DNA of 37,078 nt. Source: Bacillota bacterium. GTDB lineage: Bacteria > Bacillota > Sulfobacillia > Sulfobacillales > Sulfobacillaceae. Made by a program: the position numbers and the translations under genes. The notes beneath the pieces are model-generated. The model was not told the origin of the DNA and made no database searches. It saw nothing but the letters and a program-made list of their open reading frames with translations. The stretch spans positions 1 through 37,078 of the forward strand of contig JAKADO010000023.1 in NCBI GenBank assembly GCA_021820485.1, given 5' to 3'. Shown one piece after another: positions 1-8,455 of the stretch (position 1 is the stretch's first letter; the number at the start of each line of letters is the position of its first letter).

Positions 1-243
1 CCCTCCATCTACCGGGTGCATTTACGTGACGCGCGCTTGACCGTATTGGGCTTCGTTCTGTTCGGCGAACTCGCCCCACGCGCCCCGCCTCGGATGCACT
101 TCCTGTTCGTCCGGCCGGAGGTTTGCCCCCGGCTTCCTTCAGATCCCGCCTCGCGACGAGCACCCTTGCCTTAAGCTATGGTTGGAACGGTCATCCCCCA
201 TTTGGGACTTTCACCCTAAAGCACACGCCCATGCCGGGCGCAC
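1..243 (-). mobile_element. Group IIC intron, 5' end (domain I), runs off the left edge
   Basis: Read on the minus strand, the element begins at 243 with GTGCGCCCGGCATGGGCG, the typical 5' end of bacterial group IIC introns. Conserved domain I blocks follow in the expected order: AGGGTGAAAGTCCC (217-204), AAGGCAAGGGTG (172-161), GATCTGAAGGAAGC (145-132) and GACGAACAGGAAG (111-99). From memory these line up with the Oceanobacillus iheyensis IIC intron used for structure work. The 5' exon ends TTTCTCG directly after the bioY terminator hairpin, which is the known target type of IIC introns. The remaining RNA domains and any reverse transcriptase/maturase would lie beyond position 1. I see no protein-coding gene in positions 1-243. 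Confidence 0.88.
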
Positions 244-250
244 CGAGAAA

Positions 251-271
251 GGCCGTCCCGCTGGGACGGCC
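251..271 (-). terminator. Intrinsic terminator of bioY, target of the intron
   Basis: A perfect 9-bp stem (GGCCGTCCC / GGGACGGCC) with a 3-nt loop lies 7 nt after the bioY stop codon. On the minus strand it is followed by TTTCTCG and then the first G of the intron. The intron interrupts what would have been the T-rich tail, so termination may now be weaker or shifted. Confidence 0.85.
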
Positions 272-278
272 CGCTCCC

Positions 279-872
279 TTACTTCCCGCTCGGCCGATCT
301 CCGACCAGCTTCCATGCGGCCGGGAACATCCCGCCTGCAATCAAGAGCTTCAGTGCGTCGCCCGACACGAACGGCGTGAAGCCCAAGGGAATCGCGTGGC
401 CGAATCCCACATACACGCCGAGCCACGGCACGGCAATCGCGTACAGGATAATCTCTCCAATCACCATGGCGGCAATGGACTTGAGGACCGAACGGTCCCA
501 TCCGCGCTCCGCCAGCCATCCGACAACGGCCGCCATAACCACAAAGCCTACCAGGTATCCCCCAGTCGGGCCCATCGGCAGTCCTGCCGCGTGATTCGCG
601 AAGACCGGGAGACCTACGGCTCCTTCCACTAAGTACAACAGCATGCTCAAGCCGCCCAACTGGCTCCCCAGCGCACCACCCACCAGCAAAACGGCCAAGG
701 TCTGACCGGTCACCGGGACTGGAGTAAAGGGCAAGCGAATGCTGACCTGCGCCAACAAGGCGACAATCAGGCTTCCCGCTACCACCAGCGCCACCTGACC
801 AGCCCAGTGCCTCTTAAGCGGCGTAATGCCGGCGAGCGCCGAACGGCGGCTCTGTGCCAATGATGCAATCAT
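279..872 (-). CDS. bioY: Biotin ECF transporter S component BioY
   Basis: A 197-aa integral membrane protein with about six hydrophobic segments, the normal BioY length. BioY is the biotin-binding subunit of an energy-coupling-factor transporter in the cytoplasmic membrane. It works with the EcfA, EcfA' and EcfT module, which is not in this window. The family signature is clear: [18 protein letters not shown] near residues 45-65, [10 protein letters not shown] in the middle, and a C-terminal [13 protein letters not shown]. The ATG at 872 is chosen because GGGAGGT lies 8 nt upstream; the open frame extends further upstream but without a ribosome binding site. A good promoter precedes it. I saw no convincing BirA operator. 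The gene is followed by an intrinsic terminator carrying a group IIC intron. Confidence 0.93.
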   Translation of the reverse strand: MIASLAQSRRSALAGITPLKRHWAGQVALVVAGSLIVALLAQVSIRLPFTPVPVTGQTLAVLLVGGALGSQLGGLSMLLYLVEGAVGLPVFANHAAGLPMGPTGGYLVGFVVMAAVVGWLAERGWDRSVLKSIAAMVIGEIILYAIAVPWLGVYVGFGHAIPLGFTPFVSGDALKLLIAGGMFPAAWKLVGDRPSGK

Positions 873-939
873 TTTTGCGTACCTCCCAAAGGTTATTTGG
901 CCCCATCGAGAGACGGGCTCAAAAAAAATGGCATTTACA

Positions 940-968
940 AGCATAATATGTAGGATTTCGGCTGGCAA
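940..968 (-). promoter_or_regulatory. Candidate bioY promoter
   Basis: On the minus strand, TTGCCA (968-963) and TATGCT (945-940) are separated by exactly 17 bp. They lie about 70 bp upstream of the bioY ATG, in the divergent gap with the flavoprotein gene. This is seen by eye only. Confidence 0.55.
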
Positions 969-1003
969 GACGATCCTGTTCATGGGTGGTGAAAAGTGGG
1001 ACA

Positions 1004-2302
1004 ATGGGCGACATGCAGACATTCGACGTCATTGTGATCGGCGGCGGTCCGGCCGGGTTGATGGCCGCCATCGCCGCACAATCCGAGGGAGCCCGTACGC
1101 TCATCATCGAAAAAGGGCATAAGTTGGGACGCAAACTGGGCATCTCTGGTGGAGGACGCTGCAACGTCACCAATGCCAAACCGTTGCCCGAGCTCATGGC
1201 CAACATCCCAGGCAATGCCCGATTTCTATACTCTGCCCTCACGCATTTCTCCAACGAGGACGTTCGGGCCTTTTTCGAACAGCTGGGAATCCGCCTCAAG
1301 GAAGAGGACCGCGGCCGTATCTTCCCCATCACCGATAAGGCGGCTACGGTAGTGAACGCGTTGGTCCAGCACGTCTTGGACTTGGGAGTGGAGGTGTGGC
1401 AGGACACCCCTGTAACGGCACTGTCGGCATTGGATGGTTCCATTACCGGCGTACGGCTGAATGATGGCGCAGAAGTCCGCTCTCGTGCGGTCGTTGTAGC
1501 GACAGGCGGCGCTAGTGTCCCGCAAACCGGCAGCACCGGCGACGCCTATCCCTGGGCCGAAGCGCTGGGACATGCCATCATTGCCCCCTACCCAACCGAG
1601 GTTCCGCTGACCAGCGATGCCCTGTTTATCGTTGAGCGCCGGCTTCAAGGTCTATCCTTTCAGGATGTGGCGGTCACGTTGCTGGATGGCTCCAAAAAGC
1701 GGCTGACCCGGGAAGAGGGAGACATCCTGTTCAGCCATTTTGGCTTGACTGGTCCGGTTGCGCTGCGAGTCAGCCATTACGTATCCACCGCGCGGCGCAA
1801 AAACCCTGCCGAACCGTTAACCGCGTTGATTGATTTCTTCCCCGATGTTCGTGCCGAGGACATTCGCCGTCAATTTGTCATGGCGCGCGAGCGCGATGGA
1901 CGCAAGGAATTGAAGACACGCCTCATGGACTGGGTACCGGACCGGCTGGCATCGGAAATGCTGCTGCAGTTGGCGCTGGACCCGCACACGGAAATGGCTC
2001 ACGTGGGCAATGGAGCCATCGAGCGCTTGCTGGGGCAGTTGAAGAGCTTTCACGTGCCTATCACCGGCACCCTGCCCCTTGAAAAGGCCACAGTCACCGG
2101 AGGCGGTGTCTCCGTCAAGGACATCTCTCCGAAAACCATGGCATCAAAGCACTGCGCCGGATTGTACTTTGCGGGAGAGGTCATGGACGTGCATGCCCAC
2201 ACGGGCGGTTACAACATCACCGTGGCCTTTTCCACCGGCCGCCTGGCCGGCGCTTCGGCAGCCCAGCACAGTCTGAGCCTTCAGGCCCAGCATTCCCCGT
2301 AG
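1004..2302 (+). CDS. BaiN/HI0933-family NAD(P)/FAD-dependent oxidoreductase
   Basis: A soluble flavoprotein of about 430 aa. The N-terminal FAD dinucleotide fold is VIVIGGGPAGLMAA. The family hallmark GRKLGISGGGRCNVTN follows, then ATGGASVPQTGSTGD and LFSHFGLTGPVALRVS. The C-terminal FAD loop is GLYFAGEVMDVHAHTGGYN. These motifs place it in the HI0933/YtfP/BaiN group. BaiN of gut clostridia acts in bile-acid dehydroxylation, but for most members the substrate is unknown, so a bile-acid role should not be inferred. The start is uncertain: GTG 986, ATG 1004 and ATG 1013 are in frame and none has a strong ribosome binding site. The gene is divergent from bioY and 88 bp or less from the next plus-strand gene. 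Confidence 0.9.
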   Translation: MGDMQTFDVIVIGGGPAGLMAAIAAQSEGARTLIIEKGHKLGRKLGISGGGRCNVTNAKPLPELMANIPGNARFLYSALTHFSNEDVRAFFEQLGIRLKEEDRGRIFPITDKAATVVNALVQHVLDLGVEVWQDTPVTALSALDGSITGVRLNDGAEVRSRAVVVATGGASVPQTGSTGDAYPWAEALGHAIIAPYPTEVPLTSDALFIVERRLQGLSFQDVAVTLLDGSKKRLTREEGDILFSHFGLTGPVALRVSHYVSTARRKNPAEPLTALIDFFPDVRAEDIRRQFVMARERDGRKELKTRLMDWVPDRLASEMLLQLALDPHTEMAHVGNGAIERLLGQLKSFHVPITGTLPLEKATVTGGGVSVKDISPKTMASKHCAGLYFAGEVMDVHAHTGGYNITVAFSTGRLAGASAAQHSLSLQAQHSP

Positions 2303-2366
2303 ACATTCGCCACGTACCCGGGAATGGGTTACGATTCAAGATACCTGACCTTGGGAGGAGACGCGT

Positions 2367-4052
2367 CTGGAGACATTTCGCAATCCTCAATTGGAATCGT
2401 TGTCCTTAGCCTTCCTTTTTCCCCACGAGCCGTTGGCGCGCCAACGGCTGATCCCCGCCCATCACCCGGGGCAAGCCAGTTATGTGTGGGACGTGAAGAC
2501 CGGCGACAGGGAAGCCATTGTCCGGACCAACCGGTTTGACACACCGCCGGACGAAGACTTTTGGCAGGGCAGCTTGCGTCTCTTTGAAGCCAACACCACT
2601 CAGGTCGATCGGCTGGTGGGCACAAATGGCTGGCTGCTCAGCCAGGGTACGCTTCCGGTACCGAGGATTTGGTCGAGCCGACACGCTTTTGGCCATACCT
2701 TTCTCGTGGTCGAGAAATTGAAGGGTGCGGTGCTGGAGAACTTCGATCAACTGACCGTTCGCGCATTGATGAACTTTGGCCGCCATCTTGCAACGCTGCA
2801 TCAACACCGCTTCCCATGTTTTGGTTCGCCTGCCGCCTGGAAGGATTCCCGGCGGGGAACACCCCTCAGCCAATTCGGACCGCGTTTGGGAGCCACTCTG
2901 CGATTTTTGCATGGCCGCTACCATGTGCGGGATGCGGTGGCCAGCACCTATCTCCAGCAAGCACTGTCCGACCTCCACGCTTGGCCTCACCTTTGCGCCG
3001 CGCCCATGCTGTTGGATATGGATGCCTCGCAGTTTCTTCATCAGAACGGGGAAATTTCGGGACTCATTGACACGGAGCTGTATGTCGCAGGACCGCCCGA
3101 GATGGAATTAACCGGCCTCGAGTTCCTGTTAAGCCCTCATGCGGCCGCTTGGGTGCGCCGCGGCTATGAAGAGGTCTCTCCTATGCCCTCATTAACCCGG
3201 GTGCGCCGGGTGTTTCGCATTCTGTTGCGCATGCTGTCCTTTCAAGGGCCAGTTCCCTGGGACGAGTGGATGGATGCGCCGCACCGATTCACCAGCTGCC
3301 GCCCCCCCCCTGCAGGAAAGTGGCTGAATTCCGCGAATACACCCGTATCACGCAGAGGAGGGGTATACATGTGGGTTATCGCGCACCGCGGCGGCGGTGA
3401 TCTGTTTCCCGAAAACACCCTGAAGGCGTTTCAACAATCCGCAGCTCTGGGCGTCGACATGGTGGAATGTGATGTGCATGTCAGTCGAGACGGTCAACTT
3501 ATGGTCATTCATGACCCCACGTTGGAAAGAACGGGAGGACACGCGCTCCGCGTAAGCGACTTGACCGCCCAAGAATTGGCCGCCATTGATGTCGGCGAAG
3601 GCGAAGGAGTCCCCACCCTGACCGATTTGCTTGACCTGATTCCCATTCCGGTGGTGGTGGAAATCAAGACGCCCGCCGTAGTTCAGGGTTTGCTGGAACT
3701 GTTCCAGAAAAACCCTGGCTTCGTGGAGCGCGTCGTGCCCATCAGCTTTTATCACCAAGCTGTCAAGGAACTTGTCGACCGGGTGCCGCATTTGGAAGCC
3801 GGCGTGCTGTTGGCCGGCGCGCCCATCGATCTTGCGCACATGGCGCACACGGCCCATGTGCGCCTCCTCTCGCTCCATTATGAATTGGTGGATCGGGCCA
3901 TGGTGGAGGCCATGCATGAGAAGAATCTCATGGTCAGCGTCTGGACGCCCAATACCGAAGAGGACATCCTTTCGATGCTTGACGCCGGCGTGGACGGCAT
4001 CGCCTCCGACCGCCCCGACATTGTGCTGAAAGCCGCAGGGAGAAACCGGTGA
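2367..4052 (+). CDS. APH-like phosphotransferase domain read through into a GDPD domain
   Basis: One uninterrupted frame carries two unrelated domains. The first roughly 310 residues resemble aminoglycoside/choline-kinase-like phosphotransferases. The usual HGDxxxxN catalytic loop appears as LLDMDASQFL, followed by GLIDTE in place of the DFD/DxD metal motif. The nucleotide site is poorly conserved, so kinase activity is uncertain. The second domain is a glycerophosphodiesterase listed separately. The join passes through nine C residues (3302-3310); losing one C would end the first protein at a TGA near 3326. Start: TTG 2391 has no ribosome binding site, whereas GGGAGGAG (2353-2360) lies 6 nt before an in-frame CTG at 2367. 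I therefore favour CTG, with caution. Whether this is a true fusion or two genes joined by tract length is open. Confidence 0.6.
   Translation: METFRNPQLESLSLAFLFPHEPLARQRLIPAHHPGQASYVWDVKTGDREAIVRTNRFDTPPDEDFWQGSLRLFEANTTQVDRLVGTNGWLLSQGTLPVPRIWSSRHAFGHTFLVVEKLKGAVLENFDQLTVRALMNFGRHLATLHQHRFPCFGSPAAWKDSRRGTPLSQFGPRLGATLRFLHGRYHVRDAVASTYLQQALSDLHAWPHLCAAPMLLDMDASQFLHQNGEISGLIDTELYVAGPPEMELTGLEFLLSPHAAAWVRRGYEEVSPMPSLTRVRRVFRILLRMLSFQGPVPWDEWMDAPHRFTSCRPPPAGKWLNSANTPVSRRGGVYMWVIAHRGGGDLFPENTLKAFQQSAALGVDMVECDVHVSRDGQLMVIHDPTLERTGGHALRVSDLTAQELAAIDVGEGEGVPTLTDLLDLIPIPVVVEIKTPAVVQGLLELFQKNPGFVERVVPISFYHQAVKELVDRVPHLEAGVLLAGAPIDLAHMAHTAHVRLLSLHYELVDRAMVEAMHEKNLMVSVWTPNTEEDILSMLDAGVDGIASDRPDIVLKAAGRNR
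3369..4052 (+). CDS. Glycerophosphodiester phosphodiesterase
   Basis: A 227-aa GDPD domain of the usual single-domain bacterial length. It hydrolyses glycerophosphodiesters from phospholipid headgroups to glycerol 3-phosphate and an alcohol. The TIM-barrel signature is intact: the HR of VIAHRGGGD with FPENTL, the metal pair in MVECDVHVS, and the catalytic H of VIHDPTLERTGG. An internal ATG at 3369 has its own strong ribosome binding site (AGAGGAGGGG, 5 nt upstream), so a separate protein can be made even though the upstream frame reads into it. There is no signal peptide, so it is probably cytoplasmic. The stop overlaps the GTG start of the next transporter (GTGA, 4049-4052), a sign of translational coupling. 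glpK lies 27 kb away, so a direct link is not shown. Confidence 0.88.
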   Translation: MWVIAHRGGGDLFPENTLKAFQQSAALGVDMVECDVHVSRDGQLMVIHDPTLERTGGHALRVSDLTAQELAAIDVGEGEGVPTLTDLLDLIPIPVVVEIKTPAVVQGLLELFQKNPGFVERVVPISFYHQAVKELVDRVPHLEAGVLLAGAPIDLAHMAHTAHVRLLSLHYELVDRAMVEAMHEKNLMVSVWTPNTEEDILSMLDAGVDGIASDRPDIVLKAAGRNR

Positions 4053-5275
4053 ACGACACGCCTGAATACTCATCGGCGGAAATTACCCGCTTGGGATTGG
4101 CGGGCATGGCCCGCAACGTCGGATTCGGCGTGAACAAGGTCTTTGCCGCGGACCTTTTAAGCCAGTTGACCCGCTCACAGCCCTTAATCGGACTCATCTT
4201 GGGACTCGAAGGCCTGATGGGGCTCATTTTGAATCCCCTGACCGGGTGGATCAGCGACCGCTATCCCATGCGCATCGGACGGCGGCGAATTTTTGTCCTG
4301 CTGGGGTTGCCGGCGGGCATTCTCTGGGTCCTCTTTGCCGACGCCAAACGGTTGGATTGGGCGATTCTGTTTCTCGTCAGTTTCTACTTCTTTCAGCAGG
4401 TAGGGCCCACCCCCTATCAAGCCTGGATGCCGGATATTGTGCCCCCCGCATCTTGGGGCCGCGCCTCCGGTCTCCTTAATCTATGGTGGCAGTTGGGCAA
4501 CTTCCTGGCGTTTCTGCCCATCCCTCTCTTATGGAAGTCCATTCATGGCGGCGCCTTTTGGGTGACCGCCTTCATCATCGTGGCCGGAGGGGCTGTCACC
4601 GGCTTGACCGTCCGCGAGCGGCGGTCCAATGCCGTCCTCAAGGTGGCCCCTCCCGCCCGTACCCCATGGCTGAGCGCCGACTTGGGAAAGTACTTCGCGG
4701 CCCAATTTCTCTGGTGGCTCGCCTTTGAATCGATGGCCTCCTTTTTCACCCTGTTCATGGTTCACACCTTGCACGGCACCGTCATTGACTCGGCACTGGG
4801 GATGGCGCTGTTCACGCTGTCCAGCATCGTGACGGCGCTCTGGTTTGGCCGCATCTACCACCGGCGCGCCCCCCGCACTATCCTGATGGTCTGCTTGGCG
4901 GGATTTGGAGCCATGGGCTTCACGGGAACGCTCATCACCGAGGTTAATTTGGGATTCATTCTATTGTTCATCGCCGGGATATTCTGGGGCGGCATTCAAG
5001 TCATCAGCTATCCATGGGGTTCCGACCTGCTCCGCGAGGCGCTGCCCAATCATCCCAGCCCCGAGGAGTACCACGGGCTCTTGTACGGACTGGTCAATGT
5101 GGCGCAATCCGTCGGCCTCTTGATCGCGGCTCCGCTGGCCGGCGCGGTGATTAGTTGGCAGCATGGCTCGTACAGCGCCATGTTTTGGGTCAGCCTCGCC
5201 GCCTGCATCGTGGCCATTCTCGTGGTGGCCAGCGTCGGATCGCAACCGAGACGGGGTAATCTTGACGCTTCTTAG
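4049..5275 (+). CDS. MFS carrier, sugar/cation symporter-like (SLC45/GPH type)
   Basis: A 408-aa protein with about 12 membrane segments and the MFS loop motif GWISDRYPMRIGRRR after the second segment. The N-terminal half (FAADLLSQLT, then QVGPTPYQAWMPDIVP) resembles bacterial members of the SLC45/sucrose-transporter-like and GPH groups, which move sugars or glycosides with a cation. The substrate cannot be read from sequence. The GTG start overlaps the stop of the phosphodiesterase gene by four bases and has AGGGAG upstream. It lies between a phosphodiesterase and a secreted amidase, which would suit uptake of a released product; that is inference. Confidence 0.8.
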   Translation: MNDTPEYSSAEITRLGLAGMARNVGFGVNKVFAADLLSQLTRSQPLIGLILGLEGLMGLILNPLTGWISDRYPMRIGRRRIFVLLGLPAGILWVLFADAKRLDWAILFLVSFYFFQQVGPTPYQAWMPDIVPPASWGRASGLLNLWWQLGNFLAFLPIPLLWKSIHGGAFWVTAFIIVAGGAVTGLTVRERRSNAVLKVAPPARTPWLSADLGKYFAAQFLWWLAFESMASFFTLFMVHTLHGTVIDSALGMALFTLSSIVTALWFGRIYHRRAPRTILMVCLAGFGAMGFTGTLITEVNLGFILLFIAGIFWGGIQVISYPWGSDLLREALPNHPSPEEYHGLLYGLVNVAQSVGLLIAAPLAGAVISWQHGSYSAMFWVSLAACIVAILVVASVGSQPRRGNLDAS

Positions 5276-5330
5276 GAACGCCGCATCCCCTGGAAATGCT
5301 GGCAACTCCTAGTAGAAATGAGGCATGCCA

Positions 5331-7919
5331 ATGAAACGCATTAAGTCCATCATCTCCTTGATTTTGGCTCTCGCGTTCACGGGTTTGGTGCTCGATGCAG
5401 GAGTCCGCGGAATCGGTCCCCTGCCGGCGCTGGGGCCCGCATTCAACCCTGTCACCGGCGTGTGGACGATGGCTCAGGGCGCACGCACGCCGCGCACCGA
5501 AACACTGAACCTGCCCGGACTGAACCACCCTGTTCAGATCATCTTTGACGCCCGGGGAACCGCATACATTAAAGCGCGCACTGACCACGACCTGTTTCTT
5601 GCACTCGGCTTCCTGCATGCCAAAAGCCGTCTCTTCCAAATGGATCTGATGCGCCGTCAGGGCGAGGGACTGCTTTCGCAAGTCGTTGGGCCAGCAGCCT
5701 TGAGTTCCGACAAGTTCGAGCTTCAACTCGGGCTTTTGCGCACGGCGCGCACCAACTGGCTCTTGATGAGGAGGGGAAACCCCGCCCGCCAGGCGCTGCT
5801 GGCATATTCCCAAGGAGTCAATGATGTCATCCGCCAGGATGAGGCGCAAGGAACCTTGCCGGTCATGTTCAAGCTCTTGGGATACCGCCCGGCGCCTTGG
5901 ACACCCATTGATACGCTGGTCATTCAAGGCGACATGACACAGGACTTGGATTACACCACAGCGCCCATTGAATACCAGTTGCTCTCCCAATCGCTGGGCG
6001 CTTCCCGTACCATGGCATGGTTCCCCATCGGCGAACCGAACGTCCAGCACCCCTATGATCTCGGCCCATATCGCAAGGAAGCGCTTGCCCCGATCGAGTC
6101 CCAGACCATGACTCAGGTGCCTTTCGCGCTCGCGGGAGGAATCCCCACTGGAGCGCTGCCCCAATCCATCGGCGGCAACTCGGCGCAGTCCCTGCCGACG
6201 GGCACCTCCTCAGCCAATGCCCGAGCCGTCGCTCTCAGCGACCTGGCATCGCTGACCAACGCCTTTCACCACAGCTTTTCCGACAGCAACAATTGGGCGG
6301 TTTCTGGAGCCAAAACGGCCAACGGAGAACCCATGCTGGCCGGCGATCCACATCTGACGCAAACCTTGCCGTCCATTTGGTATCAAATCGCAGGCCAAGC
6401 GCCCGGATACCATTTCGCTGGAGTTTCCATCCCGGGCACGCCGATGATTCTGATTGGCCACAATCAGAACATCGCCTGGAGTTTGACCAACGTGCAAAAT
6501 CAAGCCACTTTCTTCTACCGCGAAAAGACCAGTGCGGCGCATCCCAACCAGTATTTCTGGGACGGCGCGTGGCGGCCCATGACCCTTGTGCATTATCAAA
6601 TTCCCGTCAAAGGCCGCGCTGCGGTGCCTTTGACAGTCAAGCTCACGGTTCATGGACCCATCATGAATCAATCCGGCGTCAGCCTGGCTGTGGACTGGGT
6701 GGGAGCGCTGCCGTCGTCAGACATCCAGAGCATGCTGGGCATCATACAGGCTCGAAATTTCCAGAGATTCCGCCAAGCCTTGAAGCTTTGGCACGCTCCC
6801 AGTCAAAACTTCATCTACGCGGATAACCGCGGCAACATCGGCCTCATCTCCGCGGGCTATTATCCAGAAGTCGCTCATGGCCAGCCCTGGATGCCGCTCT
6901 CGGGGACCGGGCCGGATGACATTGTCGGGACAATCCCCTTCAATGCCGTGCCACAGGCGTACAATCCCGCCTCGCAATTTGTGTTCTCCGCCAATCAGCG
7001 CGAGGTGTCCAACAATTACCCGTATTATATCGGCAACGCCATGGACTTCTTTTCGACAGGATTCCGTGCAGACACCATCTATGCGACGTTGGCGCACGCC
7101 AAAAACCTGACCCCGTCCAGCTTCGCCACTCTTCAGAACAACACCCAGGACATGCTGGCCAAAACCATGACACCTGAGTTGCTGGCGGCACTGAGGGATC
7201 AAAGCCTGAGCACCCTCCAATCCCAGGCCGCCCAACTCTTGCACGGTTGGAACGGCACCATGGGGGTGAACAATCCCCAAGCCACCATTTGGTGGTTCTT
7301 CATTAACCAATACCTCAAGGACACCTTTGGCCCCTGGTGGTCCCAGGACCATGTGCCCGTTTCCCAAGACGCCAATCTGGGGCTTTCCATCACGACGGAG
7401 GCCGGCAACCCGCTAACCGATGACTTGGAGGCTTGGACGGCCAAAGACCCGAACAATCCTGCCTTTTCACTGCCCAACGGCACGCACCGTACCGCCGATA
7501 TGGTGATGGCCGAGGCCTTCAAGCAAACGGTGGCCTCGCTGGCAAAGAAGCTGGGCACAAACCCTACTCAATGGCAGTGGGGCCAAGTGCATTTCCGGAA
7601 ATTTGCCTCGCTGGCCCAAATCCCCGCTTTGGCATATGGCCCCCGCGGCAGCAGCGGCGACTCGTGGACCGTGGATGCCGCGGATGGTGGACTGGTCTCC
7701 GGCGCAGGGCCCAGTTGGCGAATGATTGTGAGCTGGCAAGGTCCTGGCAAGCGGCCATTCGCCGAAGGCGTGTACCCGGGCGGCCAAAGCGAAAATCCCC
7801 TATCGCCATGGTATGAGAACCAGGTGGCCGCCTGGTGGAACGGACACTATTACCCGATGGAAAGCTTCAGCCAAGCTAAGAGGCAGCCTGGCTCGGCTAC
7901 CTGGACACTGAACCCCTGA
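5331..7919 (+). CDS. Penicillin acylase family protein (Ntn hydrolase), exported
   Basis: 862 aa, the normal length for this autoprocessed family. An N-terminal hydrophobic stretch (residues 5-25 after MKRIKS) looks like a signal peptide. An alpha-chain region and linker precede the diagnostic SNNWAVSG, whose serine (residue 319 from this start, codon at 6285) should become the free N-terminal nucleophile of the beta chain. GDPHL follows, as in the family. Members hydrolyse amide bonds of penicillins, acyl-homoserine lactones or other N-acyl compounds; specificity cannot be read here. ATG 5331 is preferred over ATG 5325 because TGAGG lies 7 nt upstream of it. It is the third gene of the apparent operon, 55 bp after the carrier. 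Confidence 0.9.
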   Translation: MKRIKSIISLILALAFTGLVLDAGVRGIGPLPALGPAFNPVTGVWTMAQGARTPRTETLNLPGLNHPVQIIFDARGTAYIKARTDHDLFLALGFLHAKSRLFQMDLMRRQGEGLLSQVVGPAALSSDKFELQLGLLRTARTNWLLMRRGNPARQALLAYSQGVNDVIRQDEAQGTLPVMFKLLGYRPAPWTPIDTLVIQGDMTQDLDYTTAPIEYQLLSQSLGASRTMAWFPIGEPNVQHPYDLGPYRKEALAPIESQTMTQVPFALAGGIPTGALPQSIGGNSAQSLPTGTSSANARAVALSDLASLTNAFHHSFSDSNNWAVSGAKTANGEPMLAGDPHLTQTLPSIWYQIAGQAPGYHFAGVSIPGTPMILIGHNQNIAWSLTNVQNQATFFYREKTSAAHPNQYFWDGAWRPMTLVHYQIPVKGRAAVPLTVKLTVHGPIMNQSGVSLAVDWVGALPSSDIQSMLGIIQARNFQRFRQALKLWHAPSQNFIYADNRGNIGLISAGYYPEVAHGQPWMPLSGTGPDDIVGTIPFNAVPQAYNPASQFVFSANQREVSNNYPYYIGNAMDFFSTGFRADTIYATLAHAKNLTPSSFATLQNNTQDMLAKTMTPELLAALRDQSLSTLQSQAAQLLHGWNGTMGVNNPQATIWWFFINQYLKDTFGPWWSQDHVPVSQDANLGLSITTEAGNPLTDDLEAWTAKDPNNPAFSLPNGTHRTADMVMAEAFKQTVASLAKKLGTNPTQWQWGQVHFRKFASLAQIPALAYGPRGSSGDSWTVDAADGGLVSGAGPSWRMIVSWQGPGKRPFAEGVYPGGQSENPLSPWYENQVAAWWNGHYYPMESFSQAKRQPGSATWTLNP

Positions 7920-7944
7920 TAAGGTGAAACGAAAGGAGTACACC

Positions 7945-8352
7945 ATGCGAAACACGGCATCATCCGGGATGCTTATGTTGGGCATCTTGATCGGAATACT
8001 GGTGGTTTGGGCAGGGGAAACCCGCGGGATATGGATTTCCCCCCTTGTCGCCACCTTTCTCTGGGCGGTTTGGGCGAAACGCACCGCCTGGCAGTACGCA
8101 GGCGCCGCAATCATTGCTGTAGTCGGATACGCCATCCCGCTGGCGGTGGCAGCGCGGAGCTTTCCCGTGGGAAAAGCGGCCGACACCGTCGCCGCCATCA
8201 TGGGATTCGGCCATCAAGGCATCATCGTCTGGGCGTTTACCTTCCTTTTGGCGATGATGCAAGCCGCCGCTGGAGCCTGGGTGGGACACGCGCTGAAATC
8301 GTCCGTCCATGCTCCGGCCCCTCGCTACTCCCGGCCCTACCGCGACTGGTAA
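7945..8352 (+). CDS. Small integral membrane protein, unknown function
   Basis: 135 aa with about four hydrophobic segments and a short charged C-terminus. I do not recognise the family. The ATG at 7945 is chosen because AAAGGAG lies about 7 nt upstream. An upstream in-frame start at 7924 lacks a site. It begins 25 bp after the acylase gene and is followed 103 bp later by the lipoprotein gene, so it probably belongs to the same operon. A helper role for the secreted amidase or lipoprotein is possible, but nothing in the sequence demonstrates it. Confidence 0.75.
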   Translation: MRNTASSGMLMLGILIGILVVWAGETRGIWISPLVATFLWAVWAKRTAWQYAGAAIIAVVGYAIPLAVAARSFPVGKAADTVAAIMGFGHQGIIVWAFTFLLAMMQAAAGAWVGHALKSSVHAPAPRYSRPYRDW

Positions 8353-8455
8353 TCATCCCGCGAGGTGGGCTGTCCCTCCTCGCTCTGATGGTTTCCTCGG
8401 GCGACGGGCGCCAATGCCCGCCGCAGCACCTGTGTAGGAAAGGAAGGCGCGCAAC

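Noticed and set aside
123..632. Plus-strand 169-codon frame at the left edge
   Set aside because: It crosses the intron, the terminator hairpin and the bioY gene in antisense and has no coding features.
880..985. BirA biotin operator in the bioY-flavoprotein gap
   Set aside because: No inverted TTGT-AACC / GGTT-ACAA arrangement could be found near the promoter.
5190..6164. Long open frame antisense to the acylase gene and the end of the carrier gene
   Set aside because: It lies wholly opposite real genes with clear motifs, lacks a ribosome binding site and its translation shows no family motif; such frames are common in GC-rich DNA.
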